From JBBFMJ01 sp037441225 (lineage in GTDB: Bacteria > Acidobacteriota > Thermoanaerobaculia > UBA2201), in assembly GCA_037441225.1 (NCBI GenBank), contig JBBISU010000040.1:1-26158 (forward strand): 26,158 nucleotides of DNA, in the 5' to 3' direction. How positions within the stretch are numbered: the first letter of the stretch is position 1; each line of letters begins with the position of its first letter. Below are positions 1 through 7,791 of the stretch, in pieces. Made by a program: the position numbers and the translations under genes. The notes under the pieces are model-generated. The model ran no database searches and was not told the DNA's origin. It saw nothing but the letters and a program-made list of their open reading frames with translations.

Positions 1-101
1 ATCTTTATTATTAAAAACTATTAATCAATAAAATTGAGCAACTTGGGTTAAGATTATTTACTGCTTTTTGTTCAATAGAACCTTCGCCCCGAGGAGGTAA
101 C
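1..101. other. Left edge, no recognisable gene
   Basis: AT-rich sequence downstream of the broken helicase. A short GC-richer stretch, cgccccgaggagg, lies at about 87-99 but no start codon follows it at Shine-Dalgarno distance. Nothing else can be called. Confidence 0.4.
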
Positions 102-1643
102 TTAAAGCCCTTGAAATTTTTTTATTTCTTCATAAGTCTCCCAGAATTTTTTACTTAGTTCGATGCTCTTTTCATCTATCTGACAGGCAATCCTTTCAAA
201 TTTTTCCTCAAATGTTGTCTGATAAATTTCAGGTTTTGAATTGGAATCATATTTTGCTACCAAAATATAGATTCTACCCTTTTTTATAAATACAATAAGT
301 TCATTTTCATCTGATTTTTTTGCAACTTTAATTTTGTGAGGAAAGTTATCTAATGATGAAACCAAATCAGGATATTTTTCTTTAATTTTTAAGAATACAT
401 TAAGTATCTTTGTATAGAAACTTTCTTCTTCTATTTTTTCTGGGTTTTGCTGAATTCTTTCATATAGTTTTGCTGGTGTGGGTTCTTCATCAATATCAAA
501 TATTTTGGCATCTTCGCCCAAGGTATTATGAATCAAAAACATTTTGTTAGAGGCAATTTCTCTTGATTTTACAAGTTCTGCGCCCTTTTCAGTAGGAAAA
601 AAATTTACAATATAAAGTTCATCAAATACCTTTTTGCTGATACGATTTATTCTGTCTACTCTTTGGATTACACGCACAGGGTTCCAGGGGATATCGTAGT
701 TAATAACCATACCTGCTCTGTTTAGATTAAAACCCTCTGAAATTCTATCTGATGAAAGCAAAATATCATATTTATCTTCTTATTCAGGATAGGAGGCATC
801 AAAATTTTTATTAATCTCTTTTATTTTTTTTGAAGTTAAATCTCCAGTTATGACTAAAACTCTGTCAGGAAAATCTTTATCTAATATATATTTAAGATAA
901 TTAACTGTATCAACATATTCAGAAAAAATTACAATTTTTCTTTTTGGTTCCTTTTCAAGTTGAAATTTTAGATTACGAATAAAGCAATTTGTTTTGGGGT
1001 CATTTTTTACTAAGTTTAATTCGTGCAATGATTTAAGAATCTCATCAAGCATTTTTAAATCAGAGTTTATATCCTCAATAAATTCATTTCTATATTTAAA
1101 ATCTGATAATTTATATATCTTGTGGTTTTTAGGATAGACACCTCCATTAAGTTTCTCGCTGTATTCTTTCAAATATATCTCTATTTCATCCAAGTCCTTA
1201 TCGTATATTCTTTCAAGCAATCCTCTGTCCAGTGTATATTTTCCTGTCTTTTCAATGAATTCAAGAACTGACTTTGTAATGTGCTTAAAATTTTTTAAAC
1301 TCTGTTCAAAAGAATTAAAGGAACTTTCAAAGCGCTTTACGAGCAACCGACGCATAAAATCATAGAGGTTTCGCTGTTGAATAAACTCAAAGCTTTCTCT
1401 TTCAGATAGTTTTTCAGTTGCTATTTTTTCTTTTGCAGCTTCATATAAAAATGGCTGATATATTGCACCTTTAAATTTCCCACCCTCATCTGGATCTGCA
1501 AAATATTCTTTAATAACAGTATCATAAAAGTCAGATTGTTCTTTTGTTAATTCAAAAAACCATTCCTTGGGATCATTTACTTTTGAAAGATTTTGTACTT
1601 CATCTTTATAAAATGGATTACTCTGCAGATCCAAATGATTTCA
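102..1643 (-). pseudogene. Fragment 3: Snf2-type helicase middle and C-lobe, motifs IV-VI
   Basis: The sequence runs in a single frame from the TGA at 1641-1643 to the natural stop at 102, interrupted only by TAA at 780-782. It contains KIVIFSEYVDTVNYL (motif IV region), LLSSDRISEGFNL (motif V) and VIQRVDRINRIS (motif VI). The residues on both sides of the TAA join smoothly in the same frame, so that lesion is a point nonsense change. Motif VI reads Gln-Arg-Val-Asp-Arg-Ile, where a Gly is more usual than Asp. Confidence 0.75.
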
Positions 1644-2448
1644 GCGAATAGTTAATGGTTCAATAACATCCCTTATTTGTTTTGCAAGGTATTTTGCTCT
1701 AATTTTTACCTTTAATAAGGAATTTGGATAAACAAATTCCTCACCAAAAAGTGCTCTATAATAGTCCTGTGCCTTTTGTCTTTTCTTCTCATCAATTAAA
1801 TTCCAGTATTTTTTATATACCCAAGGCGGTCAAAAATACTTTTAAATGTTCTAAATCTATCAACTAAATTATTTTCAAGGGTAATAATAGATTTTTTAGG
1901 TGTAATAAAAAATTTAAGCAAAGACAAGATATCACCAGGACGGTTATTAAATGGGGTGGCAGTTAGAAGTATAACAATTTTATTGCGACAGATATTTTTT
2001 AATTACTCATAACTTTTTGTATCCTGATTCCTAAATCTATGTGCCTCGTCAATAATAATAACTTCAATATCTTTTGCCTTCTTTTTGATAACTTCCTGTA
2101 AATTTTATAAGTCCCCCAAGGACCAAACTTCCCAATCATAAAGACCAAACTGTTCTTTGTACATATTCCAGCCGGAATCTTTTCTTCTTGGATCACCCAT
2201 AATACCGGGCGGGCAAATTATTGCTCCTCTTTTTCTTAACTGCCTCGCAACACAGCAGGCAATGATTGTCTTGCCTAAACCCACCACATCGGCAAGAATG
2301 ACACCATTATTTTTTTCAATTACGCTTAATGGCTGACTAATGGCATCCAACTGATACTGATAAGGGGTATAATTATTCTTTTGAAGTATATATGAAAGAG
2401 ATTGTCCAATTTCTTTTCTTTCAAAGGAATCAAGATAAATTTTGAGGA
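1644..2448 (-). pseudogene. Fragment 2: Snf2-type helicase N-lobe with motifs I, II and III
   Basis: The segment starts after the A7-run frameshift. It shows helicase motif I (ADVVGLGKT, about 2280), motif II (IIIDEAHRFRN, about 2050) and motif III (LLTATPFNN, about 1950), in the right order and spacing. TAA codons interrupt it at 2105-2107, just after a Gly-Asp-Leu, and at 2003-2005 between Glu and Leu-Lys, where CAA (Gln) would fit. A further one-base shift near 1821-1833 is needed to join the frame reading WVYKKYWNLIDEKKR. It ends at an Ile-Arg just before the TGA at 1641-1643. None of the short open frames here is intact. Confidence 0.7.
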
Positions 2449-3138
2449 CTAAAAAAATGCTTCAAAGGGAGTAATTTCCTTAATTAGAGTTTCTTTTTTT
2501 ATTATTTCAACTAATCTTTCTTTTAAAGTTATATTTTCTGTAATTGGTATGGCTTCTTTCTCCCACAAATAGTCAAAATATTCTTCTGCATCTTCAAAAC
2601 CATAATCACTTATTTCAACATTGAACTCTTCCTGTGTAGTAAGACCGGTTTTGGTTAAATTACTGCTTCCAGTTATAAAGAGATTATTTCGACCAACTTG
2701 ATCACTTTCTAATTTAAAAATATATAATTTTGCATGATTTGGCTTAACAGTTTTTCTTATAATTAGTTGATTTTTTTCAATAAGTTCAATAAAAAATTTA
2801 ACCTGTTCATAAAATTCTTCAGTATCAAATTGCTCTGAATTTATCGATTTTTTGATGGAATCAAAAAATTTATAAGTTATTTCATCATTAGAAAGATTGC
2901 CATTCTGATCATCTATATCAGCATATTCAATGAGCTGATAATTCCATTTATCAACATTAAGACCAACCAATACTTTTAATATTATTTTAGAATTTTTTTT
3001 GAGAGATGTATATAGCTCCCTTATGCCGGAAAAATAAAAAAATCCTACTAAAAATTTTAGTTCTTCACTCTTACTTATTAGTTCTGACAGGCGTTTTTTT
3101 AAATTTTCAGCATTACTATTTGTAATAAAGTTTTTCAT
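2449..3138 (-). pseudogene. Fragment 1: phospholipase D-like (HKD) nuclease domain
   Basis: This 229-residue open frame is the N-terminal part of the broken helicase fusion. Near residues 150-185 it has the H-x-K core of the HKD family (PNHAKLYIF), then a Gly-Ser-Ser-Asn-Leu-Thr segment, as in PLD-like nucleases. It ends with Phe-Phe-stop exactly where a T7 run on the coding strand needs one more T. With the extra base the frame continues as LVLKIYLDSFERKEIG and into the helicase N-lobe. The fragment could still be made as a free nuclease-like domain. The start has no clear Shine-Dalgarno. Confidence 0.75.
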
Positions 3139-3250
3139 TTTTTATGTAAAACAAAGATATTAGATCCCTTTTTATAAGTTTCTCTCTAATAAAATTTACC
3201 TTTTATATTCATATAAATATTTTAACATTTTTTTAAAAATCTCAAATAAT

Positions 3251-4555
3251 TTATTTTAAATTGAAGTTTAAATTGTTTTGCAAATCTTTTAATTTTTTTA
3301 GTTCTTCTGGGCTTATTCCTTTAAAACGGTACGGAAAAATCAATTTATTTGACAAAAGGGGATCTTCTCCATCCTTTACATATCCCTTTTCCTTTAAAAT
3401 TTTCCAAATTCCAGTCCCTTCAATTGGTGAAAGATAAGCAAATTTTGATTTGATTTTTAAATTAAACAAATCAAAGAGTGCTTCTTTTATTTCTTCAAAG
3501 TTTTGTTCTGGAAAACCAACTAATATATACGCTTCTATTTCTCCCACTTTATATCCAGCTTTAAAAAAACTTTCCATTACTTCTTTTAATTTTTCAGATC
3601 TTATTTTTTTATTTAAAAAATCAACACTCAATCTAATTGTTTTAAAATTCATTTCTTTAAAGAGATATGCCAGTTCTTCATCTATTTCCTTTGGATCCAA
3701 TCCATTTGGTGTATGAAAGCAAAAATTAAAATCTCTTTCTTTTAAATTTTTTAAAATTTTTTTTAAATGCTCAACTTTATTGTATAAAAGTGCATCATCA
3801 TAAAAAGCAATGTTTTTTATCTTCAAATTTTTTAAAATCTCAAAATTTTTCAAGTTGTATTCCAGGGGGTATTGAAAAAATACTGGCTCAATTTTTTTTG
3901 ATGCACAATAAGAACAATTATAAGGACAACCTTTTGAGGTTTGGACTGCCATTGAAGTTTTATCCCTTGAAATTGAATAGTCAGGAAATATTTCAAAATC
4001 AAAGTTAAACTTTTTTCCAAAAACAATTTCAAAAATTGGTGGAAGGTTTTCTTCAAAACTCCCCTTCACAATAAAAGAAGCTCCTATGGTTTTTGAATGT
4101 TCATAATATAAAGTAGGATAAATACCACCTACAACAATTGGAATATTTCCAAAAATTTCTTTTATTACAGAAATTGTTGTCCTTATACCTCTATACCAAT
4201 AAGCAATTGTAGAAGTTATTAAAACTATTTCAACATCTTTTAAACTTTTTAATTCTTCTTTAAAAGCCCAAAGAGGTATTCCATATCTTTTAAATCTCCT
4301 TTCAATCTTTGGCAAAATTTCTGGCTTCTGAATATATTCAAAATAAAACTTTCCACTGCCGTTTTCTCTTTTCTTTGAAAATTTTACTGGAACAGAGGGA
4401 TGGCTCATATCAAGCAAATCAATAAATTTTATATCAAAGCCAACCTTTTTTAATACATAAGATAATTTATATAATCCTAAGGGTTTTATCCACAAATCAT
4501 AAGCAGTGAAATCCTCAATATATGGATTAATTAAAAGTGCAGTAATTCTTTTCAA
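3251..4555 (-). CDS. B12-binding-domain radical SAM protein
   Basis: 434 residues. The N-terminal half (about 1-180) has the Rossmann-like layout of cobalamin-binding radical SAM enzymes, with VVGGIYPTLYYEH around residues 141-153. No DxHxxG cobalamin ligand motif is seen. The radical SAM core follows, with the iron-sulfur cysteines C210, C214 and C217 in GCPYNCSYCASK. Such enzymes start radical chemistry from S-adenosylmethionine, but the substrate cannot be named here. The start is TTG at 4555, chosen because it overlaps the TGA stop of the upstream gene (TTGA), which indicates translational coupling. It is the last gene of the acpP-fabF-tRNA-SurA-like transcription unit. It is intact, unlike its downstream neighbour on the left. 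Confidence 0.85.
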   Translation of the reverse strand: MKRITALLINPYIEDFTAYDLWIKPLGLYKLSYVLKKVGFDIKFIDLLDMSHPSVPVKFSKKRENGSGKFYFEYIQKPEILPKIERRFKRYGIPLWAFKEELKSLKDVEIVLITSTIAYWYRGIRTTISVIKEIFGNIPIVVGGIYPTLYYEHSKTIGASFIVKGSFEENLPPIFEIVFGKKFNFDFEIFPDYSISRDKTSMAVQTSKGCPYNCSYCASKKIEPVFFQYPLEYNLKNFEILKNLKIKNIAFYDDALLYNKVEHLKKILKNLKERDFNFCFHTPNGLDPKEIDEELAYLFKEMNFKTIRLSVDFLNKKIRSEKLKEVMESFFKAGYKVGEIEAYILVGFPEQNFEEIKEALFDLFNLKIKSKFAYLSPIEGTGIWKILKEKGYVKDGEDPLLSNKLIFPYRFKGISPEELKKLKDLQNNLNFNLK

Positions 4556-5148
4556 TTTATTATTTTAATCTTTGCCTCTTTTTTTAATTTTACTTCCCAT
4601 TCTTTTAAAATCTCATTTTCTTTTTTAAGGAAAATCAATTTTTTTACATCTTCAAATTCTTTTGTATCTTCTTTTATATTTAAATTATTTTCCTTTAAGA
4701 ATTTTTGAATCTCTTCTTCGCTTATATAAATTGTTGGATCAATTATTGCTTCTACATATTTTTTTATAATTATAAGTTTTGAAACAAATTCTCTATTCCT
4801 CTGATTTTCTTCTAAGTTTAATTCTTTTAAAAAATTTTCCCTTTCTTCCTTTGAAATTAAGGGACTTATATATTTTATTGCTTCTTCATATTTTAAGTTC
4901 AAAAGGATAGCTTTATCTAAAAGCTCTTCATAAGGGATTTCTTTTCCTTCAATTGATTTTATAAGTTTTATCTCTGATAATGTTATTGGTTTTTCATTTA
5001 CAACTGCAACAATTTTGTTAATTAATTCTTGAGATAAGAGAAAAAATAAAATAAAAAAGATGCCGAAGGAGGGAGTCGAACCCTCATGAGCTCTAAGGCT
5101 CGGGGGATTTTGAGTCCCCTGCGTCTGCCTTTTCCGCCACTTCGGCAT
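4552..5148 (-). CDS. SurA N-domain-like exported protein; start codon uncertain
   Basis: Downstream of the tRNA the frame reads a hydrophobic run (IFFILFFLLS), then INKIVAVVNEKPITLSEI, the typical opening of SurA/parvulin-type periplasmic chaperones, and about 130 charged helical residues. The PPIase domain is absent, so it resembles only the SurA N-terminal domain. The frame has no ATG, GTG or TTG between the tRNA 3' end and the mature part. The only canonical in-frame start is ATG at 5148, whose G is the first base of tRNA-Leu. Translation from there would read the whole tRNA as 29 basic residues. Alternatives are a rare ATC (5061-5059) or ATT (5052-5050) start, or translation from an unprocessed transcript. 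Its stop overlaps the radical SAM start. Family assignment is moderate, the start poor. Confidence 0.6.
   Translation of the reverse strand: MPKWRKRQTQGTQNPPSLRAHEGSTPSFGIFFILFFLLSQELINKIVAVVNEKPITLSEIKLIKSIEGKEIPYEELLDKAILLNLKYEEAIKYISPLISKEERENFLKELNLEENQRNREFVSKLIIIKKYVEAIIDPTIYISEEEIQKFLKENNLNIKEDTKEFEDVKKLIFLKKENEILKEWEVKLKKEAKIKIIN
5061..5146 (-). tRNA. tRNA-Leu (anticodon CAA)
   Basis: A complete 86-base cloverleaf can be folded. The acceptor stem GCCGAAG pairs with CTTCGGC and the discriminator is A. The anticodon arm is GGGGA-CTCAAAA-TCCCC, giving CAA, which reads UUG. The long variable arm (GAGC...GCTC) is the mark of a class II tRNA. The T arm is GAGGG-TTCGACT-CCCTC. CCA is not encoded. 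It begins 5 bases after the fabF stop and lies directly upstream of the SurA-like gene, so it is probably cut out of a mixed mRNA/tRNA transcript. Confidence 0.95.
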
Positions 5149-5151
5149 TTT

Positions 5152-6402
5152 TTATTCTTCCCACTTTTTTAAAACAAGGCAGGCATTTGTCCCACCAAAA
5201 CCAAAGGAATTTTTAAGGCAGTATTTTAAATCTTTTTTTATCGAAGTATTTGGCGTATAATTTAAATCACAATCAGGATCTTTTTTTTCTTGATTTATTG
5301 TTGGATGAACAATTCCCTCTTTTAATGTCATTGCTGCAACAGCAGTTTCAATTCCTCCAGCAGCACCCAGTAAGTGTCCAATCATTGATTTTGTTGAATG
5401 AATTTGAATATTATAAGCGTGTTCTCCAAATAATTTTTTAATTGCAAGGCTTTCAATTTTATCACCTTGTGGAGTTGAAGTTCCATGGGCATTTATGTAA
5501 TCAATTTTTTCTGGTTCAATATTTGCATCTTTTATTGCTGCTTTCATTGCCCTTATTGGACCATCTCCATCTTCAGAAGGGGCAGAGATATGATAAGCAT
5601 CACCTGACATTCCAAATCCAATTATCTCCGCATAAATCTTTGCATTCCTTGAGAGAGCATGTTCCAATGTTTCAATTATTAAAATCCCAGCACCTTCTCC
5701 CATTACAAAGCCATCCCTGTCCAAATCCCAGGGCCTGGATGCCTTCTCTGGCTCATAATTTCTTGTTGAAAGCGCCCTCATTGAAGCAAAACCAGCTACT
5801 GCAATTGGACATATTACTGCCTCAGTTCCACCAGTAATTGCAACATCTGCTTCCCCATATTGTAAAATCCTGAAAGCCTCTCCAATTGAATGGTTTGCTG
5901 TTGCACAAGCAGTACAAAGGGCTGAATTTGGTCCCTTTGCACCAAACATTATTGCTATTTGTCCAGATGCCAAATTTACAATTACACCAGGGATAAAAAA
6001 TGGAGAGACCCTTCTATGTCCCTTTTCTTTAAGTTCCAAAACTGTTTTTTCAATCCAGGGCAAACCTCCTATTCCAGATCCAACTATAACTGCAACCCTT
6101 TCTGCTTCTTCTCCTTTAATCTCATAATTTGCATCTTCCAATGCCATTTTTGTTGCAGCAATTGCATAATGAATAAATGTATCGTTTCTTCTTACATCCT
6201 TTGGATCCATCCATTTTTCAGGTTCAAAACCCTGAACTTCCCCAGCTATCTGCACAGGAAAGGATGAAGCATCAAATTTTGTTATTTTTTTTATTCCACT
6301 TTTGCCTTCAATTAAATTTTTAAATGTCTCTTCCTTATTTAACCCTAAGGAAGAGATAATCCCAATTCCTGTAATTACAACTCTTTTTTTACTGATTTGC
6401 AT
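5152..6402 (-). CDS. fabF: 3-oxoacyl-[acyl-carrier-protein] synthase II
   Basis: 416 residues, the usual length for FabF. It condenses malonyl-ACP with an acyl-ACP in fatty acid elongation, in the cytoplasm. The Cys-His-His catalytic triad is visible: Cys in ALCTACATANHS, His in NAHGTSTPQGD and His in MIGHLLGAAGG. The C-terminal glycine-rich NSFGFGGTNA is also present. The start ATG (MQISKKRVVITGIG) lies 14 bases inside the end of acpP, so its translation is probably coupled to that of its carrier protein. tRNA-Leu follows 5 bases after the stop. The Cys nucleophile and length separate it from KASIII (FabH). Confidence 0.96.
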   Translation of the reverse strand: MQISKKRVVITGIGIISSLGLNKEETFKNLIEGKSGIKKITKFDASSFPVQIAGEVQGFEPEKWMDPKDVRRNDTFIHYAIAATKMALEDANYEIKGEEAERVAVIVGSGIGGLPWIEKTVLELKEKGHRRVSPFFIPGVIVNLASGQIAIMFGAKGPNSALCTACATANHSIGEAFRILQYGEADVAITGGTEAVICPIAVAGFASMRALSTRNYEPEKASRPWDLDRDGFVMGEGAGILIIETLEHALSRNAKIYAEIIGFGMSGDAYHISAPSEDGDGPIRAMKAAIKDANIEPEKIDYINAHGTSTPQGDKIESLAIKKLFGEHAYNIQIHSTKSMIGHLLGAAGGIETAVAAMTLKEGIVHPTINQEKKDPDCDLNYTPNTSIKKDLKYCLKNSFGFGGTNACLVLKKWEE

Positions 6403-6625
6403 GCTCTTTTATATAGTTTATGGCATCTCCTACTGTTCTAATTTTGTCACTATCAGCTTCAGGAATTTCAATTCCAAAAGCTTCTTCAAAAGCCATAACA
6501 AGTTCTACTGTATCAAGGGAATCAGCACCTAAATCTTCTATAAATCTTGCTTCTGGTAAAATTTTTTCTTGTTCTACATTCAGCTTTTTTGCAATAATTT
6601 CTTTTACTTTTGCTTCCAATTCCAT
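6389..6625 (-). CDS. acpP: Acyl carrier protein
   Basis: 78 residues, acidic, standard ACP size. Ser36 in GADSLDTVEL is the site for the 4'-phosphopantetheine arm. It carries growing acyl chains for FabF and the other fatty-acid enzymes. A strong AGGAGG stands 5 bases before the ATG, and a promoter-like TTGTAT-N17-TAAAAA lies just upstream. It leads the acpP-fabF-tRNA-SurA-like-radical SAM unit and overlaps fabF by 14 bases. Confidence 0.97.
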   Translation of the reverse strand: MELEAKVKEIIAKKLNVEQEKILPEARFIEDLGADSLDTVELVMAFEEAFGIEIPEADSDKIRTVGDAINYIKEHANQ

Positions 6626-6654
6626 ATAAACCTCCTAATATTTTTTAAGTTATA

Positions 6655-6683
6655 TTTTTACCATAATTTTTTAAAAAATACAA
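6655..6683 (-). promoter_or_regulatory. Predicted promoter of acpP
   Basis: On the minus strand TTGTAT (6683-6678), a 17-base spacer and TAAAAA (6660-6655). It places a transcript start near 6648, ahead of the AGGAGG of acpP. In such AT-rich DNA a match of this quality is only suggestive. Confidence 0.4.
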
Positions 6684-6717
6684 GAGCATAAAAACTTAAA
6701 ATCTAATCTTATAAATT

Positions 6718-6727
6718 ATGTTATAAT
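6718..6727 (+). promoter_or_regulatory. Extended -10 promoter of the enoyl-CoA hydratase gene
   Basis: ATGTTATAATT contains TG-n-TATAAT, an extended -10, with TATAAT at 6722-6727. No good -35 lies at 17 bases. A GGGGG ribosome site at about 6745-6749 follows, before the ATG at 6755. The same string occurs before dnaN. Confidence 0.5.
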
Positions 6728-6754
6728 TTAGAAAAATATAATTAAGGGGGTTTT

Positions 6755-7534
6755 ATGTCAGATGTTTTAAAGACAATAAAAGTCGAAAAAATTTTGATTT
6801 GTACTATTTCAAGACCAGAAGTAATGAATGCTTTAAACAAAGAGGTTTTAAATTCTTTAAAAGATTTATTTGAAAAAGCAAGGGAAAATAATGAAATTAG
6901 AGGAATAATTTTAACTGGTGAAGGAGAAAAGGCATTTGTTGCAGGTGCAGATATAAAAGAATTTTCTTCCTATGGACCAATGGAAGCATATAAGATGTCA
7001 GAGAAAGGGCAGGAAATTTTTTCATTAATTGAAAATTTTCCAAAGCCAGTGATAGCTGCTGTAAATGGATATGCCTTAGGTGGTGGATGCGAGCTTGCTT
7101 TATCCTGTCATATAAGAATTGCTTCAAAAAATGCTAAATTTGGTCAACCAGAAGTAAATTTAGGCATAATTCCTGGTTATGGTGGTACGCAACGCCTCCC
7201 TCGGATTATTGGATTGGGAAGGGCAATTGAACTGATTTTGACAGGAAAAATGATTGATTCTGAAGAGGCATTTAGAATTGGGCTTGTAAATAAAGTTGTT
7301 GAACAAAATGAATTAATAGAGGAATCAAAAAAAATTTTAAACCAAATTATTGAAAAAGCACCAATTGCAATTGAGATGGCTTTAAATTCTATAATTTCAG
7401 GTATTGAAATGACAAAAGAAGAGGGCTTAAAATTAGAAAGGTCAAACTTTGCAAACCTTTTTTCAACAGAAGATATGAAAGAAGGCGTCTCTGCTTTCAT
7501 TGAAAAAAGAAAACCAAATTTTAAAGGAAAATAA
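6755..7534 (+). CDS. Enoyl-CoA hydratase (crotonase family)
   Basis: 259 residues, typical crotonase length. The oxyanion-hole segments are FVAGADIKEF (61-70) and ALGGGCELAL. Both catalytic glutamates of true hydratases are present: E113 in GGGCELAL and E133 in QPEVNLGIIPGYGGTQRL. It is therefore expected to hydrate 2-enoyl-CoA, probably short chain such as crotonyl-CoA, in beta-oxidation or butyrate-type metabolism. It is a single gene with its own promoter, divergent from acpP and convergent with the alcohol dehydrogenase. The nearby CoA-transferase makes a shared acyl-CoA pathway possible, but that is inference. The substrate cannot be read from the sequence. Confidence 0.93.
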   Translation: MSDVLKTIKVEKILICTISRPEVMNALNKEVLNSLKDLFEKARENNEIRGIILTGEGEKAFVAGADIKEFSSYGPMEAYKMSEKGQEIFSLIENFPKPVIAAVNGYALGGGCELALSCHIRIASKNAKFGQPEVNLGIIPGYGGTQRLPRIIGLGRAIELILTGKMIDSEEAFRIGLVNKVVEQNELIEESKKILNQIIEKAPIAIEMALNSIISGIEMTKEEGLKLERSNFANLFSTEDMKEGVSAFIEKRKPNFKGK

Positions 7535-7635
7535 AAATTATATTAATCTAAAAACATATTGCAAGCGCTGGAAATTGTCGCCCTTAGCAAAAAAATAAAA
7601 AAATTATAGGTGTCGTGCTCAGAGTAGTTCAGCAA

Positions 7636-7670
7636 TCCGTTATCCGTGTCCGTTTTCCGTTGTCCGTTAT
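7636..7670 (+). repeat. TCCGTTN short tandem repeat, five copies
   Basis: TCCG recurs at 7636, 7643, 7649, 7656 and 7663. The units are TCCGTTA, TCCGTG, TCCGTTT, TCCGTTG and TCCGTTA, with a period of 7 bases (one unit is 6). The strand bias and G+C content stand out against the AT-rich background. The function is unknown. Confidence 0.85.
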
Positions 7671-7688
7671 AGGAAATAAATCAAATAA

Positions 7689-7769
7689 GCTTATATCCTT
7701 TCCTTATAAAAAATAAAGATAAAAAAATTTTGAATATATTTACTACAAGGAAAAAGGGATATAAAAAGC
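7689..7769. repeat. Imperfect inverted repeat in the convergent gap
   Basis: GCTTATATCCTTTCCTT (7689-7705) and AAGGAAAAAGGGATATAAAAAGC (7747-7769) are inverted copies with several one- or two-base gaps. It could form a weak bidirectional hairpin between the converging genes. It may also be chance in low-complexity sequence. Confidence 0.3.
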
Positions 7770-7791
7770 ATAATAAGTTGTTTTTGATATT

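Larger units (their letters stand above)
102..3138 (-). pseudogene. HKD-nuclease/Snf2-type helicase fusion, broken by six lesions
   Basis: Read 3138 to 102 with corrections, this is one protein of about 1,010 residues: an N-terminal phospholipase D-like (HKD) domain followed by a complete Snf2/HepA-type helicase. That is the architecture of the family described as PLDc N-terminal, Snf2-like. The reading frame is broken by a one-base shortfall in a run of seven A (2451-2457), TAA at 2105-2107, TAA at 2003-2005, another one-base shortfall near 1821-1833, TGA at 1641-1643 and TAA at 780-782. Between lesions the homology is continuous and colinear, and both frameshifts fit a single missing base. 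The lesions are of mixed kinds and lie far apart, so this is read as a decayed gene, not recoding. Sequencing error cannot be excluded by eye. Family members are presumed to act on DNA, possibly in restriction or defence; that role is inference. Confidence 0.85.
7535..7791. other. Convergent intergenic gap with an island of unusual composition
   Basis: 257 bases between two converging genes. The middle part (about 7560-7670) is clearly richer in G and C than its surroundings and holds the TCCGTTN tandem repeat. No coding frame, clear terminator hairpin or RNA gene is recognised. Confidence 0.6.

Noticed and set aside
780..2107. Stop-codon reassignment as an explanation for in-frame TAA and TGA in the helicase gene
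   Set aside because: All three stop codons occur as lesions across the window (TAA, TGA, TAG), mixed with indels. The core genes use TAA and TGA as normal ends and contain neither internally.
1999..2196. 65-residue minus-strand open frame over the helicase N-lobe
   Set aside because: It is an out-of-frame shadow: the colinear frame gives the DEAH motif and helicase homology.
4486..4494. Perfect DnaA box TTATCCACA inside the radical SAM gene
   Set aside because: A single copy within coding sequence, explained by the codons for Trp-Ile-Lys. Such a 9-mer is not surprising by chance in 26 kb of AT-rich DNA.
5442..5837. 131-residue plus-strand open frame opposite fabF
   Set aside because: Antisense shadow of fabF, with low-complexity Leu/His/Gln composition and no ribosome site.
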